From the NCBI GenBank assembly GCA_964407285.1, contig CAYOVG010000013.1, forward strand, positions 1 to 43,067: a DNA stretch of 43,067 nt, read 5' to 3'. The DNA comes from CAYOVG01 sp964407285. GTDB taxonomy: Bacteria > Desulfobacterota > Syntrophobacteria > Syntrophobacterales > Syntrophobacteraceae. Below, in pieces: positions 35,168-43,067 of this stretch. The notes beneath the pieces are model-generated. The model had not been told where the DNA came from. It ran no database searches and saw only the letters and a program-made list of their open reading frames with translations. How positions within the stretch are numbered: the stretch's first letter is position 1; the number at the start of each line of letters is the position of its first letter. The translations under genes and the position numbers were made by a program.

Positions 35168-37015
35168 TTGCGGACTGTGTCGCCGATCGATATGACCTGG
35201 AGGGGGCTCCGCGGGATCGCACGCACAATCAATCTTGCACGGGGAGGAGATGCATTGCTTTGGAAGCCTATCACCAAACACGCGAATTCATGGTCCGTAC
35301 CGCCCAACCTGCCGGACTACGACCGAACCTGCAGGGACTTCTCATGGGACGGCATCCGGCGGGAACTGGATGGACTTCCGGGCGGCGGAGGCCTCAACAT
35401 CGCTCACGAAGCGGTGGACCGCCATGCGGACGGGCCGTTGCGCGATCATGTGGCGATACGATGGTTGGGCAGCGAGGGGGCGGTTCGGGATTTCACGTAT
35501 GGCGAACTTAAGCTGTTGAGCAATCGCTTCGCCAATCTCCTGAGAGCGTTGGGAATCGGCAAAGGTGACGCCGTTTTTGTTCTTACCGGCCGCATCCCGG
35601 AACTCTACATTTCCGCCCTGGGTACTCTCAAGAATGGAAGCGTTTTCTGTCCTCTGTTCTCGGCCTTCGGTCCCGAACCCGTTTACCGCCGGCTGAGCAG
35701 GGGGGACGCCAAGGTCCTCGTGACAACCGAACGGCAGTACGGGCAGAAGGTCCAAAACCTTGTGGAGCGCCTGCCGGGGCTACGGCATGTCCTCCTCGTC
35801 GATGTGAAAGAAGACCTGGACGAGAGGCTGTTATCTTTGCCAGGGCAGATGGACGAAGCACCGGATGAATTCACGATTCCCCCGACCGATCCGGGAGATG
35901 CGGCGATCCTGCATTTCACCAGCGGCACCACGGGAATGCCCAAGGGGGCCGTGCATGTGCACAATGCGGTGCTCACCCACTATATGACGGGCAAATATGT
36001 GCTGGACTTCCATCCCGGAGACGTTTTCTGGTGCACGGCGGACCCCGGCTGGGTGACCGGGACTTCATACGGGATCATTGCTCCCCTCCTTCATGGCGTC
36101 ACCAATATCGTCGATGAGGCTGATTTCGACGCCGGACGCTGGTACAGAATTCTCGAGACCCGGCACGTGAGTGTCTGGTACACGGCGCCCACCGCTATCC
36201 GAAGGTTGATGCGTATCGGTATCGAGCCTTGTAAACAATATGACCTTAGCCGGCTTCGCCTCATTCACAGCGTCGGAGAGCCCCTCAACCCCGAGGCGGT
36301 GGTCTGGGGTGAAAAGGCCATGGGTTTGCCGATCCACGATAATTGGTGGCAGACGGAAACGGGCGGCATCATGATCTCCAACTATGTGTCCATGGAGATC
36401 CGGCCCGGCTCCATGGGCCGTCCACTTCCGGGAATCGATGCCGCGATCGTACGGCGCGCGGGAAACGACGTCGCAGTGGTGGAGGAGCCGGAAGTCCACG
36501 GAGACCTGGCGCTCAGACCCGGATGGCCGTCCATGTTCAGGGGTTATATTCACGACGGGGAACGCTACCGGAAATGCTTCGTGGGGGGGTGGTACCTGAC
36601 GGGAGACCTGGCGAAGCGTGACGCCGATGGATATTTCTGGTTCATCGGCCGCGCTGACGACATCATAAAGACTTCGGGGCACATGGTGGGACCATTCGAA
36701 GTCGAGAGCACGCTTCTGGAGCATCCCGCCGTGGCTGAAGCGGCAGTTATCGGAAAGCCCGATCCTTTGATAGGTGAACTCGTCAAGGCGTTCGTCGCCC
36801 TCAAACCCGGTTTCGAGCCGAGCGACGATCTTCGCCTGGAGTTGATCGGGTTTGCGCGGAAGAGGCTGGGTTCCGCCGTGGCGCCGAAAGATGTTGAATT
36901 TCGGAAGAGCCTGCCCAAAAACAAGGCCGGAAAGATCATGCGGCGACTGCTTAAGGCTCGCGAACTCGGTTTGCCCGAAGGCGATCTGTCGACATTGGAG
37001 ATGGATGAATTGTGA
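35168..37015 (+). CDS. acs: acetyl-CoA synthetase (AMP-forming)
   Basis: Activates acetate, or a short-chain acid, to acyl-CoA with ATP. The 615 residues include the adenylation motif FTSGTTGMPKGAV, HDNWWQTETGG, GWYLTGDLAKRD, DDIIKTSGHMVGPFEVES, and the C-terminal PKNKAGKIMRRLLKARELG with the catalytic Lys, ending LPEGDLSTLE as in AcsA. The TTG at 35168 has a weak ribosome site (GGGGA); an ATG at 35192 is the alternative. It stands alone on the + strand. Propionate or butyrate could also be a substrate. Confidence 0.9.
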   Translation: MRTVSPIDMTWRGLRGIARTINLARGGDALLWKPITKHANSWSVPPNLPDYDRTCRDFSWDGIRRELDGLPGGGGLNIAHEAVDRHADGPLRDHVAIRWLGSEGAVRDFTYGELKLLSNRFANLLRALGIGKGDAVFVLTGRIPELYISALGTLKNGSVFCPLFSAFGPEPVYRRLSRGDAKVLVTTERQYGQKVQNLVERLPGLRHVLLVDVKEDLDERLLSLPGQMDEAPDEFTIPPTDPGDAAILHFTSGTTGMPKGAVHVHNAVLTHYMTGKYVLDFHPGDVFWCTADPGWVTGTSYGIIAPLLHGVTNIVDEADFDAGRWYRILETRHVSVWYTAPTAIRRLMRIGIEPCKQYDLSRLRLIHSVGEPLNPEAVVWGEKAMGLPIHDNWWQTETGGIMISNYVSMEIRPGSMGRPLPGIDAAIVRRAGNDVAVVEEPEVHGDLALRPGWPSMFRGYIHDGERYRKCFVGGWYLTGDLAKRDADGYFWFIGRADDIIKTSGHMVGPFEVESTLLEHPAVAEAAVIGKPDPLIGELVKAFVALKPGFEPSDDLRLELIGFARKRLGSAVAPKDVEFRKSLPKNKAGKIMRRLLKARELGLPEGDLSTLEMDEL

Positions 37016-37061
37016 ATTTTCGGTTGCGCTTAATGTGGTTTGAGAACCGCCATGATTGGAG

Positions 37062-38197
37062 TTACAGAGGTAACTCTGCAGGCTGCCCCTTCTGCGGACG
37101 TCGAGAGTGGCGCAGTGAAACGATCCGCCAAAGGGCAGGTAGTTGAGAAATGCGCACTGGATAGGCTCGAAACCCCAGTTCCTCAAGGCCTTTACGAGCG
37201 AGACCTGGGACTTGTCCACAATCACCCGTCTTTCGTCCAGCATGAGTACATTGATGCTTGTCCACGGACTGCATGCCGACACCTTGCTCATGAGCCCTTT
37301 GACCGGATCGGGACGCGGCGCGATGAGAATATCCCAGGATTTTAAAATGGACGGGAGTCTGGACGCGTCGATGTATTCCGGGTTCACCAGAAGCTTGCCC
37401 GGAGCCAGAGGCAAGAGGCTCGAATCGATGTGCATCGGCTGCCGGCAGCGGCTTTCAATTTCATGAATGCGATAGGTATTGCCGAGGTGCCTGCGCAGCC
37501 ACTCGATTCACATTTGATTCGTCACATTGCTCCTCGTTACGAACAGGTCCCGGCCACAGCGCGCGAAATCCGCCGCATCGAAGACGGGTTCAAACTCATT
37601 GATGGCATAATCGACCGGTTCGCCGGCCTTCGGAATAGTGTAGTCCCGACGGTACAGATCATCGGTGAGTTCGGGCCTGGGGGCGGCGCTCCATTTGGCG
37701 CCGTTCATGAAATACTCCTTGAAGAGGTTCCGGTAGGCGTAAGCTTCAAAGAAGCGAGAGCGCCAGCATGAGGGGGTCTCGATTATCTCATTTCCGACGA
37801 TCATGAAGAGATCACGGGGACAAGACGTGGAAAAACCTCTCCAAGTCCAATGAGGGGTTCTGAATTTGAGATGAAAATCCATCATATCGGGCCTGCGTAC
37901 GGTAATCCCTTCTGCCTCGAGTATATGGATGAACTCATCCAGTTCCTTCCGAGCCGTATAGATCATGAACCCGGGAAACCTCCTGCCCGCAACCATCTTG
38001 TAAAGCTTCGCCGTCCAGGGTGGAAGATTGAAAGTCACCGAGAGATGGTAGGACGGGATGTTTGCTCCCTCCAACCTGCCGACAATGACCTCTTCCAGCG
38101 TGTCCCACTCGTTATGGGAATTGACCGGACAGTCCGTCTGTCTCAGACTTTTACTGTCCTCTCCATCCGAGAGCCTTTCAACGACCGTCTGCAACAA
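37062..38197 (-). pseudogene. glycine-amidinotransferase-like gene with an internal TGA and lost stop
   Basis: Amidinotransferases move an amidino group from arginine to an acceptor amine. From a TTG at 38197 (GGAGG upstream) the frame runs through CPVNSHNEWDTLEEVIVGR and RDLFVTRSNVTNQM to a TGA at 37510-37508. It then continues as IEWLRRHLGNTYRIHEIE, MHIDSSLLPLAPGKLLVNPEY and GSFHCATLDVRRRGSLQSYL. The catalytic Asp, His and Cys are present. Homologues have Gly at the TGA position (VTN.xGIEW), consistent with a GGA-to-TGA mutation. The family stop after QSYL is missing; a TAA lies one frame off at 37064-37062. Two lesions suggest a pseudogene or base errors. Confidence 0.8.
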
Positions 38198-38669
38198 AGG
38201 AACGTTCCTCCACCCGGGATTATCACGCCTGATCGATGGGATAGTGCTGAATCTCCTAATAATTTAACGACGGCGTGTTATCGCGCAACCTCCTGTTCAT
38301 CTCATTATCGAGGCGTGGCCAATGGACGTATGCTACACTTGCGTGGCCCCCGTTGCGTTCCTACCCTAGGGTTATGGATCGTATGGCGCGGCGCATCCGG
38401 CAAACGTGGTTATTCCTTGGAGATCGTGGAGGCTATTCCCCTGGAAGACTCCAGTGAACACAAGTCCGTCGCAGGCTATGCAGCCATCGGGAGAATCCGG
38501 ACGACGGCTGTCGCATCGGCGGGAACGGCTCCATCCATTGGTGTTGTTTTCCGCTCTCGGGTTGTGCGATTGTCCTCGCGGCTATTGTCTCATCCATGGA
38601 GCGGTGCTGTAGTTGTTCCGTCGGATTGAAAGAGAGCGTCGGGCATGAACTCAGATCGAGTCAAGAGAA
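38198..38669. other. 472-base intergenic region
   Basis: Lies between the divergent amidinotransferase and AI-2E transporter genes. No gene or convincing promoter is seen. A GGAACGTTCC palindrome lies near its left edge. Confidence 0.4.
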
Positions 38670-39764
38670 ATGATTGAATCCACGAATCAAAACCATCCCC
38701 GGTTTTCCCTCCATCCGGCCTTTGCCGTGATCGGAGTCATCACGTTCGTTGTGGTGGTCCTCCTTATTCTCTGGTACACTGTGCATATGCTGCTGTTGGT
38801 TTTTACGGGCGTTCTGGCGGGTCTTTTGCTGCGCTCTCTGGGTGACTGGCTTTCGGAGTATACCCGGATACCGCATCCCTGGTCCCTTACCGTGGTCGTG
38901 CTCGGACTGCTTGGGCTGGTCACCCTGTTCGTGTGGCTGCTTGCTCCGGAATTGCTGGACCAGTTCAACCGGCTCGTGCAGGAATTGCCGCGCGCAGCAG
39001 AGAATCTGTGGGATAAGATAGAACAGTATGGCCGGGGGCAGCAGCTCGGCGAGCATGTCCCGGACCCCGAAGAGATGCAGACCGGTATCGCCGATGTAGT
39101 GAAGCAGGCCGCAGGCTTTCTGGCGACTACCGTCGGGGCTGTCGCGAGCTTTTTTGTCGTTCTGTTTTTCGGTCTGTACTTCGCCTACGATCCTCACCCG
39201 TACCTCAACGGCCTCATACGACTTGTTCCGTCGGGGAAGCGCAAGCGCGCCGGCGAGATCCTGCATACCTTGGGCTTCACGCTGAGATGGTGGATTGTGG
39301 GGAGGGTTATTGACATGCTCTTCGTCGGAGTTTTGTCTGGAGTGGGGTTGTGGCTGCTCGGAGTTCCCCTCGCTCTGACGATCGGCATCCTGGCGGCGCT
39401 TCTCAATTTCATTCCCTATATCGGACCCCTGATAGCGGCTGTTCCCGCCATACTACTGGCCCTTACGGACGGCGGGACCATTCAGGCCCTGTACGTGACC
39501 ATCTTCTATACGGTAGTCCAGACCATTGAGACTTATGTAGTGACGCCAATGGTCCAGCAGAAGATGATTGCTTTGCCTCCCGTCCTGGTGCTCTTTGCAC
39601 AGCTTGCAGGCGGAGTGATGCTCGGCATCCTCGGCATTCTGCTCGCTACTCCGATTACCGCCGTTGTCATGGTGCTGGTCAAGATGATCTATATCGAAGA
39701 TATTCTCGGAGAAGAGATCGAGGTAGCCGGTGAGCCGACCACGCATGATTCGTCGCAGGTATGA
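38670..39764 (+). CDS. AI-2E family transporter
   Basis: A 364-residue membrane protein of the AI-2 exporter/PerM superfamily. It has about eight hydrophobic segments and the family signatures LNFIPYIGPLIAAVPAILLAL and QTIETYVVTPMVQQKMIALPP. Members export autoinducer-2 (TqsA), Na+/H+ or unknown solutes. The ATG is at 38670. It is the first of a run of + strand genes but is 156 nt from the next, so co-transcription is uncertain. Confidence 0.93.
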   Translation: MIESTNQNHPRFSLHPAFAVIGVITFVVVVLLILWYTVHMLLLVFTGVLAGLLLRSLGDWLSEYTRIPHPWSLTVVVLGLLGLVTLFVWLLAPELLDQFNRLVQELPRAAENLWDKIEQYGRGQQLGEHVPDPEEMQTGIADVVKQAAGFLATTVGAVASFFVVLFFGLYFAYDPHPYLNGLIRLVPSGKRKRAGEILHTLGFTLRWWIVGRVIDMLFVGVLSGVGLWLLGVPLALTIGILAALLNFIPYIGPLIAAVPAILLALTDGGTIQALYVTIFYTVVQTIETYVVTPMVQQKMIALPPVLVLFAQLAGGVMLGILGILLATPITAVVMVLVKMIYIEDILGEEIEVAGEPTTHDSSQV

Positions 39765-39920
39765 ATTGGTTTTGTGCAGGGTCGCGACAAGATGCGAAGC
39801 ATTGAAATTTCCGGAATCCGCGAAAGTCGTCAAAGGCCTTGCAAGAATCCGAATGCCCTGGTAGAAACGGCGTGAATTTCGACTGTGCGGGGGCCTTTGA
39901 ATCTGATTCGGGGAATGCGT

Positions 39921-40904
39921 ATGAAGGCTATGATTCTTGCGGCGGGGCTGGGGACCCGGTTGCGGCCGCTGACTCTGGTGCGTCCGAAGCCACTCGCGCC
40001 GCTTATGGGGACTACCGTGCTCGAGTTCTGGATCGAGCGCCTCCGTGGCGCAGGGTGCGAGGGCATTGTGGTCAATGCGTTTCAACTCCATGAGAAAATC
40101 GTGGAGGAGGTGAGGGCGAGGGACTGGGGTATTCCTGTCGAAGTGCGCGTGGAGCCGTTCCTCCTGGGTACCGGGGGAGGCATAAGGAACGCCCTGGATT
40201 TTTTCGACGACCGCCCGTTTGTGGTGATAAACGGCGACATAATATGTGATGTGCCCGTCAAAGATGCATACGAGCGCCATCTCGACTCCGGCGCGTCCGT
40301 GAGTCTTCTCCTCCACGACTGCGATGCTTTCAACAATGTCGCCGTGACTGAAAACGGAGACATCCTGGGATTCGGGCAGGAAGCCTTCGCCATGGCGCGG
40401 GAGCGTTCCGATACCAGGCTCATGGCGTTTACCGGAATCCATTTCATCGACCCGAGAGTGATCGATAATCTCCCGCCGGTCGCCTTCGCCGATATTCTTC
40501 CCGTGTACCGCGGCTGTATTCGGAACGGGGACCCGCCTCGGGCCGGCGTCGCGCCCGGTCTCTACTGGCGGGAGATGGGCTCCATCGAAGCATACCGTGC
40601 GCTGACTCGGGAATTTTCCGGCCTCTCCCGGGGAATGCTGCTCCCTTTCAGGACGGGAGAGCCCGTGTGCGTCGGGGCCGGCGCCGGAATCGGTGACGGC
40701 GTGCGTTTCATGGGAACGGTCGTGGCGGGGAGCGGGTGTGTTGTCGGTGAGGACTGCGTGCTGGAGGATTCCATTCTTTGGGACGGCGTTGTCCTGGAGG
40801 CCGGGAGCATTCTCAGGAACTGCATCGTGACGGACGGTGTTTCGGTTTCGGGGCTTCACGAAAACGAGATTATCACCGGCTTGGTCGGGGAGGGGGGCGA
40901 ATGA
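39921..40904 (+). CDS. murU: sugar-1-phosphate nucleotidyltransferase with left-handed helix tail (MurU-like)
   Basis: Predicted MurNAc-1-phosphate uridylyltransferase of cell-wall recycling. The N-terminal nucleotidyltransferase fold has MILAAGLGTRLRPLT, VRPKPLAPLMGT, LLGTGGGIRNAL and NGDI. The C-terminal about 75 residues form a hexapeptide-repeat tail (CVGAGAGIGDG, FMGTVVAGSGCVVGEDCVLE). Classical MurU is shorter (about 220-240 residues) and lacks the tail, so a mannose- or glucose-1-phosphate nucleotidyltransferase is possible. The overlap with the kinase gene (ATGA) supports the MurU/AmgK reading. The ATG at 39921 is chosen over one at 39915 because GGGGA lies 8 nt before it. Confidence 0.8.
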   Translation: MKAMILAAGLGTRLRPLTLVRPKPLAPLMGTTVLEFWIERLRGAGCEGIVVNAFQLHEKIVEEVRARDWGIPVEVRVEPFLLGTGGGIRNALDFFDDRPFVVINGDIICDVPVKDAYERHLDSGASVSLLLHDCDAFNNVAVTENGDILGFGQEAFAMARERSDTRLMAFTGIHFIDPRVIDNLPPVAFADILPVYRGCIRNGDPPRAGVAPGLYWREMGSIEAYRALTREFSGLSRGMLLPFRTGEPVCVGAGAGIGDGVRFMGTVVAGSGCVVGEDCVLEDSILWDGVVLEAGSILRNCIVTDGVSVSGLHENEIITGLVGEGGE

Positions 40905-41998
40905 GCGGCAACAATGTTTTCGATCGTGACGCTCGCGGCCGTGACGCTTGCGGCCGTGGGGTTGACGGCGCCCGCGGTCCGGAGCCGGCCGGTCTGCTCG
41001 CCGACGCCTCGGCTGAACTCGGTCTGCCCGAGAGTGGATGGTCGGTGGTCCCTATCCAGCCGGATGGGTCGGACCGCGGCTTCTTCCGTATCCGCCGGGG
41101 CAGGTCGAGCTACATCGCGCTCATCTCACCCCGGCGCAACGGTTCCGAAGTGGATGAGAACGATTCCTATTTCCGGATCGGCAGACACCTTCACCGGCGC
41201 TCCGTTCCGGTCCCGCGCATAGTGTTTGCGGACCCCGGCCGGGGGCGCTTCCTCATGCAGGACCTCGGGGATTACCACCTCCAAAGACATGCCCTGCGGC
41301 GCGGAATGGATCTTCCGAAGCTGTACCGGCGCGCGATTTGTTTGCTGGCGCGGATGCACGAGCGGGCCCGACCGGGTTTCAGCAGCAGCTACTGCTTCGA
41401 TACGGCGCTCTACGATTCCCGCTTTGCGTACGAGCGGGAACTGGAGTATTTCCGCAACGCCTTCCTGGTGGGCTACGTGGGGCTCGATGTTGCCGACGAG
41501 GACCTCCGGCCGGATTTTGAAAACCTCGCGGATTCGGCCGGCGCCTCCGCCGACTGCTCCACCGTCCTGCACAGGGATTTTCAGAGCCGCAACATCATGG
41601 TGCATCGCGGCGGGCTGTGGGTCCTGGATTTTCAGGGCATGCGCTTCGGTCCTTGCGCCTACGATCTGGCGTCGCTGCTCCTGGACCCTTACGTCATGCT
41701 CCCCGAACGGCTGCAGGAAAGCCTGGCGGAGCTTTACTGGACCGGAGCCCGCCGTCTCTTCGGGGGATCGCATGCGGCGTTTTCGAGGAGCTACCATGCC
41801 GTGCGTCTTTGCAGGAACCTGCAGGTACTGGGCGCCTACGGATTCCTCGGGATAGTGAAGGGAAAGAAGCAGTTCCTGAGGTACATTCCGGGTGCATGGA
41901 AGCAGTTGCGCCGCTGGGTCCATGGTCCCTGCCGGGGGCTTTACCCTCGCCTGGAGAAGTGGATTGTCCTTGCTCAAAGGAAGAGAAGTATGCTATAA
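40901..41998 (+). CDS. amgK: aminoglycoside-phosphotransferase-fold sugar kinase (AmgK-like)
   Basis: 365 residues with the APH fold. Catalytic loop VLHRDFQSRNIMVHRGGLWVLDFQG carries the HxDxxxxN motif and the metal-binding Asp. In pseudomonads AmgK phosphorylates MurNAc/GlcNAc at the anomeric position and its product is used by MurU. The start ATG overlaps the preceding stop (ATGA), implying translational coupling. The N-terminal 30 residues are disordered and Arg/Gly-rich. The specific substrate is inferred from the gene pair. Confidence 0.8.
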   Translation: MSGNNVFDRDARGRDACGRGVDGARGPEPAGLLADASAELGLPESGWSVVPIQPDGSDRGFFRIRRGRSSYIALISPRRNGSEVDENDSYFRIGRHLHRRSVPVPRIVFADPGRGRFLMQDLGDYHLQRHALRRGMDLPKLYRRAICLLARMHERARPGFSSSYCFDTALYDSRFAYERELEYFRNAFLVGYVGLDVADEDLRPDFENLADSAGASADCSTVLHRDFQSRNIMVHRGGLWVLDFQGMRFGPCAYDLASLLLDPYVMLPERLQESLAELYWTGARRLFGGSHAAFSRSYHAVRLCRNLQVLGAYGFLGIVKGKKQFLRYIPGAWKQLRRWVHGPCRGLYPRLEKWIVLAQRKRSML

Positions 41999-42116
41999 AT
42001 CCAAATTTTGTGTGACATGTGTCGCCAAAATTGTTATAGGCAGCATAAATCTGTCGCGTGGACGATATCTGAATACAGGTTTCCAAATAGTCTTATCAGT
42101 AGAAGGAGAAAACGCA

Positions 42117-42254
42117 ATGGCATCGTGCAGCAAGAAGACCGAATTGAGACGTCAGAGAAAAGATCATCCCAACAAGTCCAACCTGAAAAAGGACGAGGCC
42201 CGCATCTCGAAAAATTTCGAGATCCTGTCGAAAGCCCTTGCGGCCAAGCAGTAA
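42117..42254 (+). CDS. small basic protein of unknown function
   Basis: A 45-residue Lys/Arg-rich protein (MASCSKKTELRRQRKDHPNK, ...) with AGAAGGAGA immediately upstream of the ATG, a strong ribosome site. It is predicted to be largely helical and positively charged, so it may bind nucleic acid or ribosomes. I do not recognise a named family. Confidence 0.55.
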   Translation: MASCSKKTELRRQRKDHPNKSNLKKDEARISKNFEILSKALAAKQ

Positions 42255-42262
42255 GTTTTTTT

Positions 42263-42310
42263 CCTTTACCTTCGTTCCCACGCGGCAGAGCGTGGGAACG
42301 AAGGTAAAGG
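42263..42310. repeat. perfect 21-bp inverted repeat, REP-like element
   Basis: Arms at 42263-42283 and 42290-42310 are perfectly complementary around the loop GGCAGA. The core (CGTTCCCACGC ... GCGTGGGAACG) is a palindrome found dispersed in many bacterial genomes and associated with REP/RAYT-type mobility. An eight-T run precedes it on the + strand and becomes an A-run after it on the minus strand, so it is not a standard terminator on either strand. Confidence 0.75.
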
Positions 42311-42321
42311 CCGCTACGGTT

Positions 42322-42825
42322 CTACGGCTCCAGTTCCATCACTTTCAGCAGGTTGGTCGTTCCGGGGACCCCTATGGGAACTCCCGCGGTGACGATCAAA
42401 CGGTCTCCGTATCCGGCAACGCCGTTTTTCAGGGTCCATGCGCGCGCGGCTTCAAACATCCGGTCCGTATCCGCCATGGGTGTGACGAGCGCGGGCATCA
42501 CCCCCCATGACAGGGTGAGTTGTCGCAGGATGCGGGGTAAAACGGTCATGCCGATGACGGGGCATGGGAGGCGGAATCTCGCCGCCAAACGGGCGGTGCT
42601 GCCCGAACTGGTGAAGGCCACCACGGCCGCCGGGTGCAGGTCCCGGACCATAAAGGCGGCCGCCTGGCTGATGGCCGCGGCGGTGGCCGGCAGGTGGTCG
42701 GTCGTCGGTTCGTCGAGAAACGGGCCGGCCTTCAGGGAGGGTTCGGTCGCCCTCGCGATGCGGTCCAGCACGGCCACGGCCTCACCGGCGTCCCAGGCCT
42801 CCACGACGGCCGCCGCCGCCGCCAA
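42322..42825 (-). CDS. pyk: pyruvate kinase, C-terminal domain only (truncated)
   Basis: The minus strand encodes the C-terminal (allosteric) domain of pyruvate kinase: AVLDRIARATEPSL, then VAFTSSGSTARLAARFRLPCPVIGMTV and TAGVPIGVPGTTNLLKVMELEP at the end. The catalytic barrel is absent. At about 42780-42800 the family sequence stops and a low-complexity GCC-rich stretch begins that belongs to another frame. The gene is cut by that junction. Confidence 0.8.
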   Translation of the reverse strand: MAAAAAVVEAWDAGEAVAVLDRIARATEPSLKAGPFLDEPTTDHLPATAAAISQAAAFMVRDLHPAAVVAFTSSGSTARLAARFRLPCPVIGMTVLPRILRQLTLSWGVMPALVTPMADTDRMFEAARAWTLKNGVAGYGDRLIVTAGVPIGVPGTTNLLKVMELEP

Positions 42826-43067
42826 ACGCCGGCATCTCGAACGGCTTGCCCGTCATCTCCTTGTACTTCGCCTTCTGCTCGTCCGTCATCAGGCCCATGA
42901 TCTTCTCGCGGGCCGCCGTCTGGACCTCGCGGAACTTGCCCATCGCGCCTTGGAAGTCGCCCTGGGCCTCCTGCATGATCTCGCGACGCTTCGTGTTCAG
43001 CTCGCTCAGCGCCGTCTCGATCTTGCCCTTCTGCTCCTCGGTCACCTTCAACGCCTCGCGAACCTTC
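42782..43067 (-). CDS. partial EF-hand-less LTxxQ-type protein, likely foreign sequence
   Basis: The minus-strand frame runs off the right edge and reads as a Lys/Glu-rich helical protein (KVTEEQKGKIETALSELNTK, then KIMGLMTDEQKAKYKEMTGK) ending in a Gly-rich tail GGGGGRRGGLGRR. Such 'LT..Q' proteins with Gly-rich tails are familiar from planctomycetes. Almost every codon ends in G or C, unlike the rest of the window. It overlaps the apparent start of the pyruvate kinase fragment, as expected for a chimeric join. Confidence 0.5.
   Translation of the reverse strand, partial: KVREALKVTEEQKGKIETALSELNTKRREIMQEAQGDFQGAMGKFREVQTAAREKIMGLMTDEQKAKYKEMTGKPFEMPAFGGGGGRRGGLGRR

Noticed and set aside
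36065..37061. Continuation of the amidinotransferase frame as an extension antisense to acs
   Set aside because: Family homology ends near 37067. The following codons mirror the acetyl-CoA synthetase gene, so the extension reflects a lost stop codon, not a real domain.
37473..37510. TGA in the amidinotransferase as a selenocysteine codon
   Set aside because: Homologues have Gly, not Cys, there, and the nearest hairpin loop starts only about 11 nt away, too close for known bacterial SECIS.

Overview
The window looks like a chromosome fragment of a strictly anaerobic, G+C-rich deltaproteobacterium (Desulfobacterota), probably a Syntrophobacter-like syntroph or sulfate reducer. That placement is inferred from the HdrA/MvhD-type electron-transfer genes, a four-subunit 2-oxoacid:ferredoxin oxidoreductase and apparent selenocysteine use. 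I saw no rRNA, tRNA or CRISPR array.

Layout. 1-4311 (+): a tRNA-thiolation-type PP-loop protein, a tRNA nucleotidyltransferase-family protein and an ABC-2 exporter pair. 4373-6824 (+): a compact KASIII - acyl carrier protein - GNAT operon behind a good sigma70 promoter. 6825-12315: accessory DNA holding a RAYT transposase remnant, GGGTTGC heptamer arrays, two convergent secreted-protein genes, a secreted ankyrin protein, IS66-like debris and an orphan response regulator. 12580-15999 (+): topoisomerase IB and an OppD/OppF ATPase pair without permeases. 15954-21271 (-): a heterodisulfide-reductase-like operon. 21684-25135: a hotdog thioesterase, a calcium-loop protein and a histidine kinase with a degenerate ATPase domain. 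25590-29331 (-): korDABC-surE. 29799-31571: a frameshifted histidine kinase and a broken response regulator. 31785-35087 (+): a carbohydrate-binding EEP phosphodiesterase and a phospholipase-D-like protein in visibly AT-richer DNA. 35168-38197: acetyl-CoA synthetase and a disrupted amidinotransferase. 38670-42254 (+): an AI-2E-type transporter, a MurU/AmgK-like pair and a tiny basic protein. 42263-43067: a long REP-like palindrome, a truncated pyruvate kinase and a terminal piece that looks foreign.

The most striking content is the Hdr-like operon. Two consecutive genes are each interrupted by an in-frame TGA exactly where their families have a conserved cysteine. Each TGA is followed at about 21-22 nt by a hairpin whose apical loop starts with G, as in bacterial SECIS elements. 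Read as selenocysteine codons, they give a 487-residue HdrD-like protein (Sec312) and a 1017-residue HdrA (Sec60), followed by MvhD and a small Cys-rich protein. The HdrD-like protein also has an excisionase/MerR-type helix-turn-helix at its N-terminus, an unusual fusion of DNA-binding and redox domains. An ordinary ORF caller would split both genes.

Other in-frame lesions look like genuine mutation or sequencing error rather than recoding: a one-base shift in the GAF domain of a histidine kinase, a stop at a glycine position plus loss of the natural stop in the amidinotransferase, and a truncated response regulator. The left edge lies inside a repeat that recurs at 10691-10779, and the right edge joins a truncated pyruvate kinase to planctomycete-like sequence. 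Both ends therefore look like assembly breakpoints.
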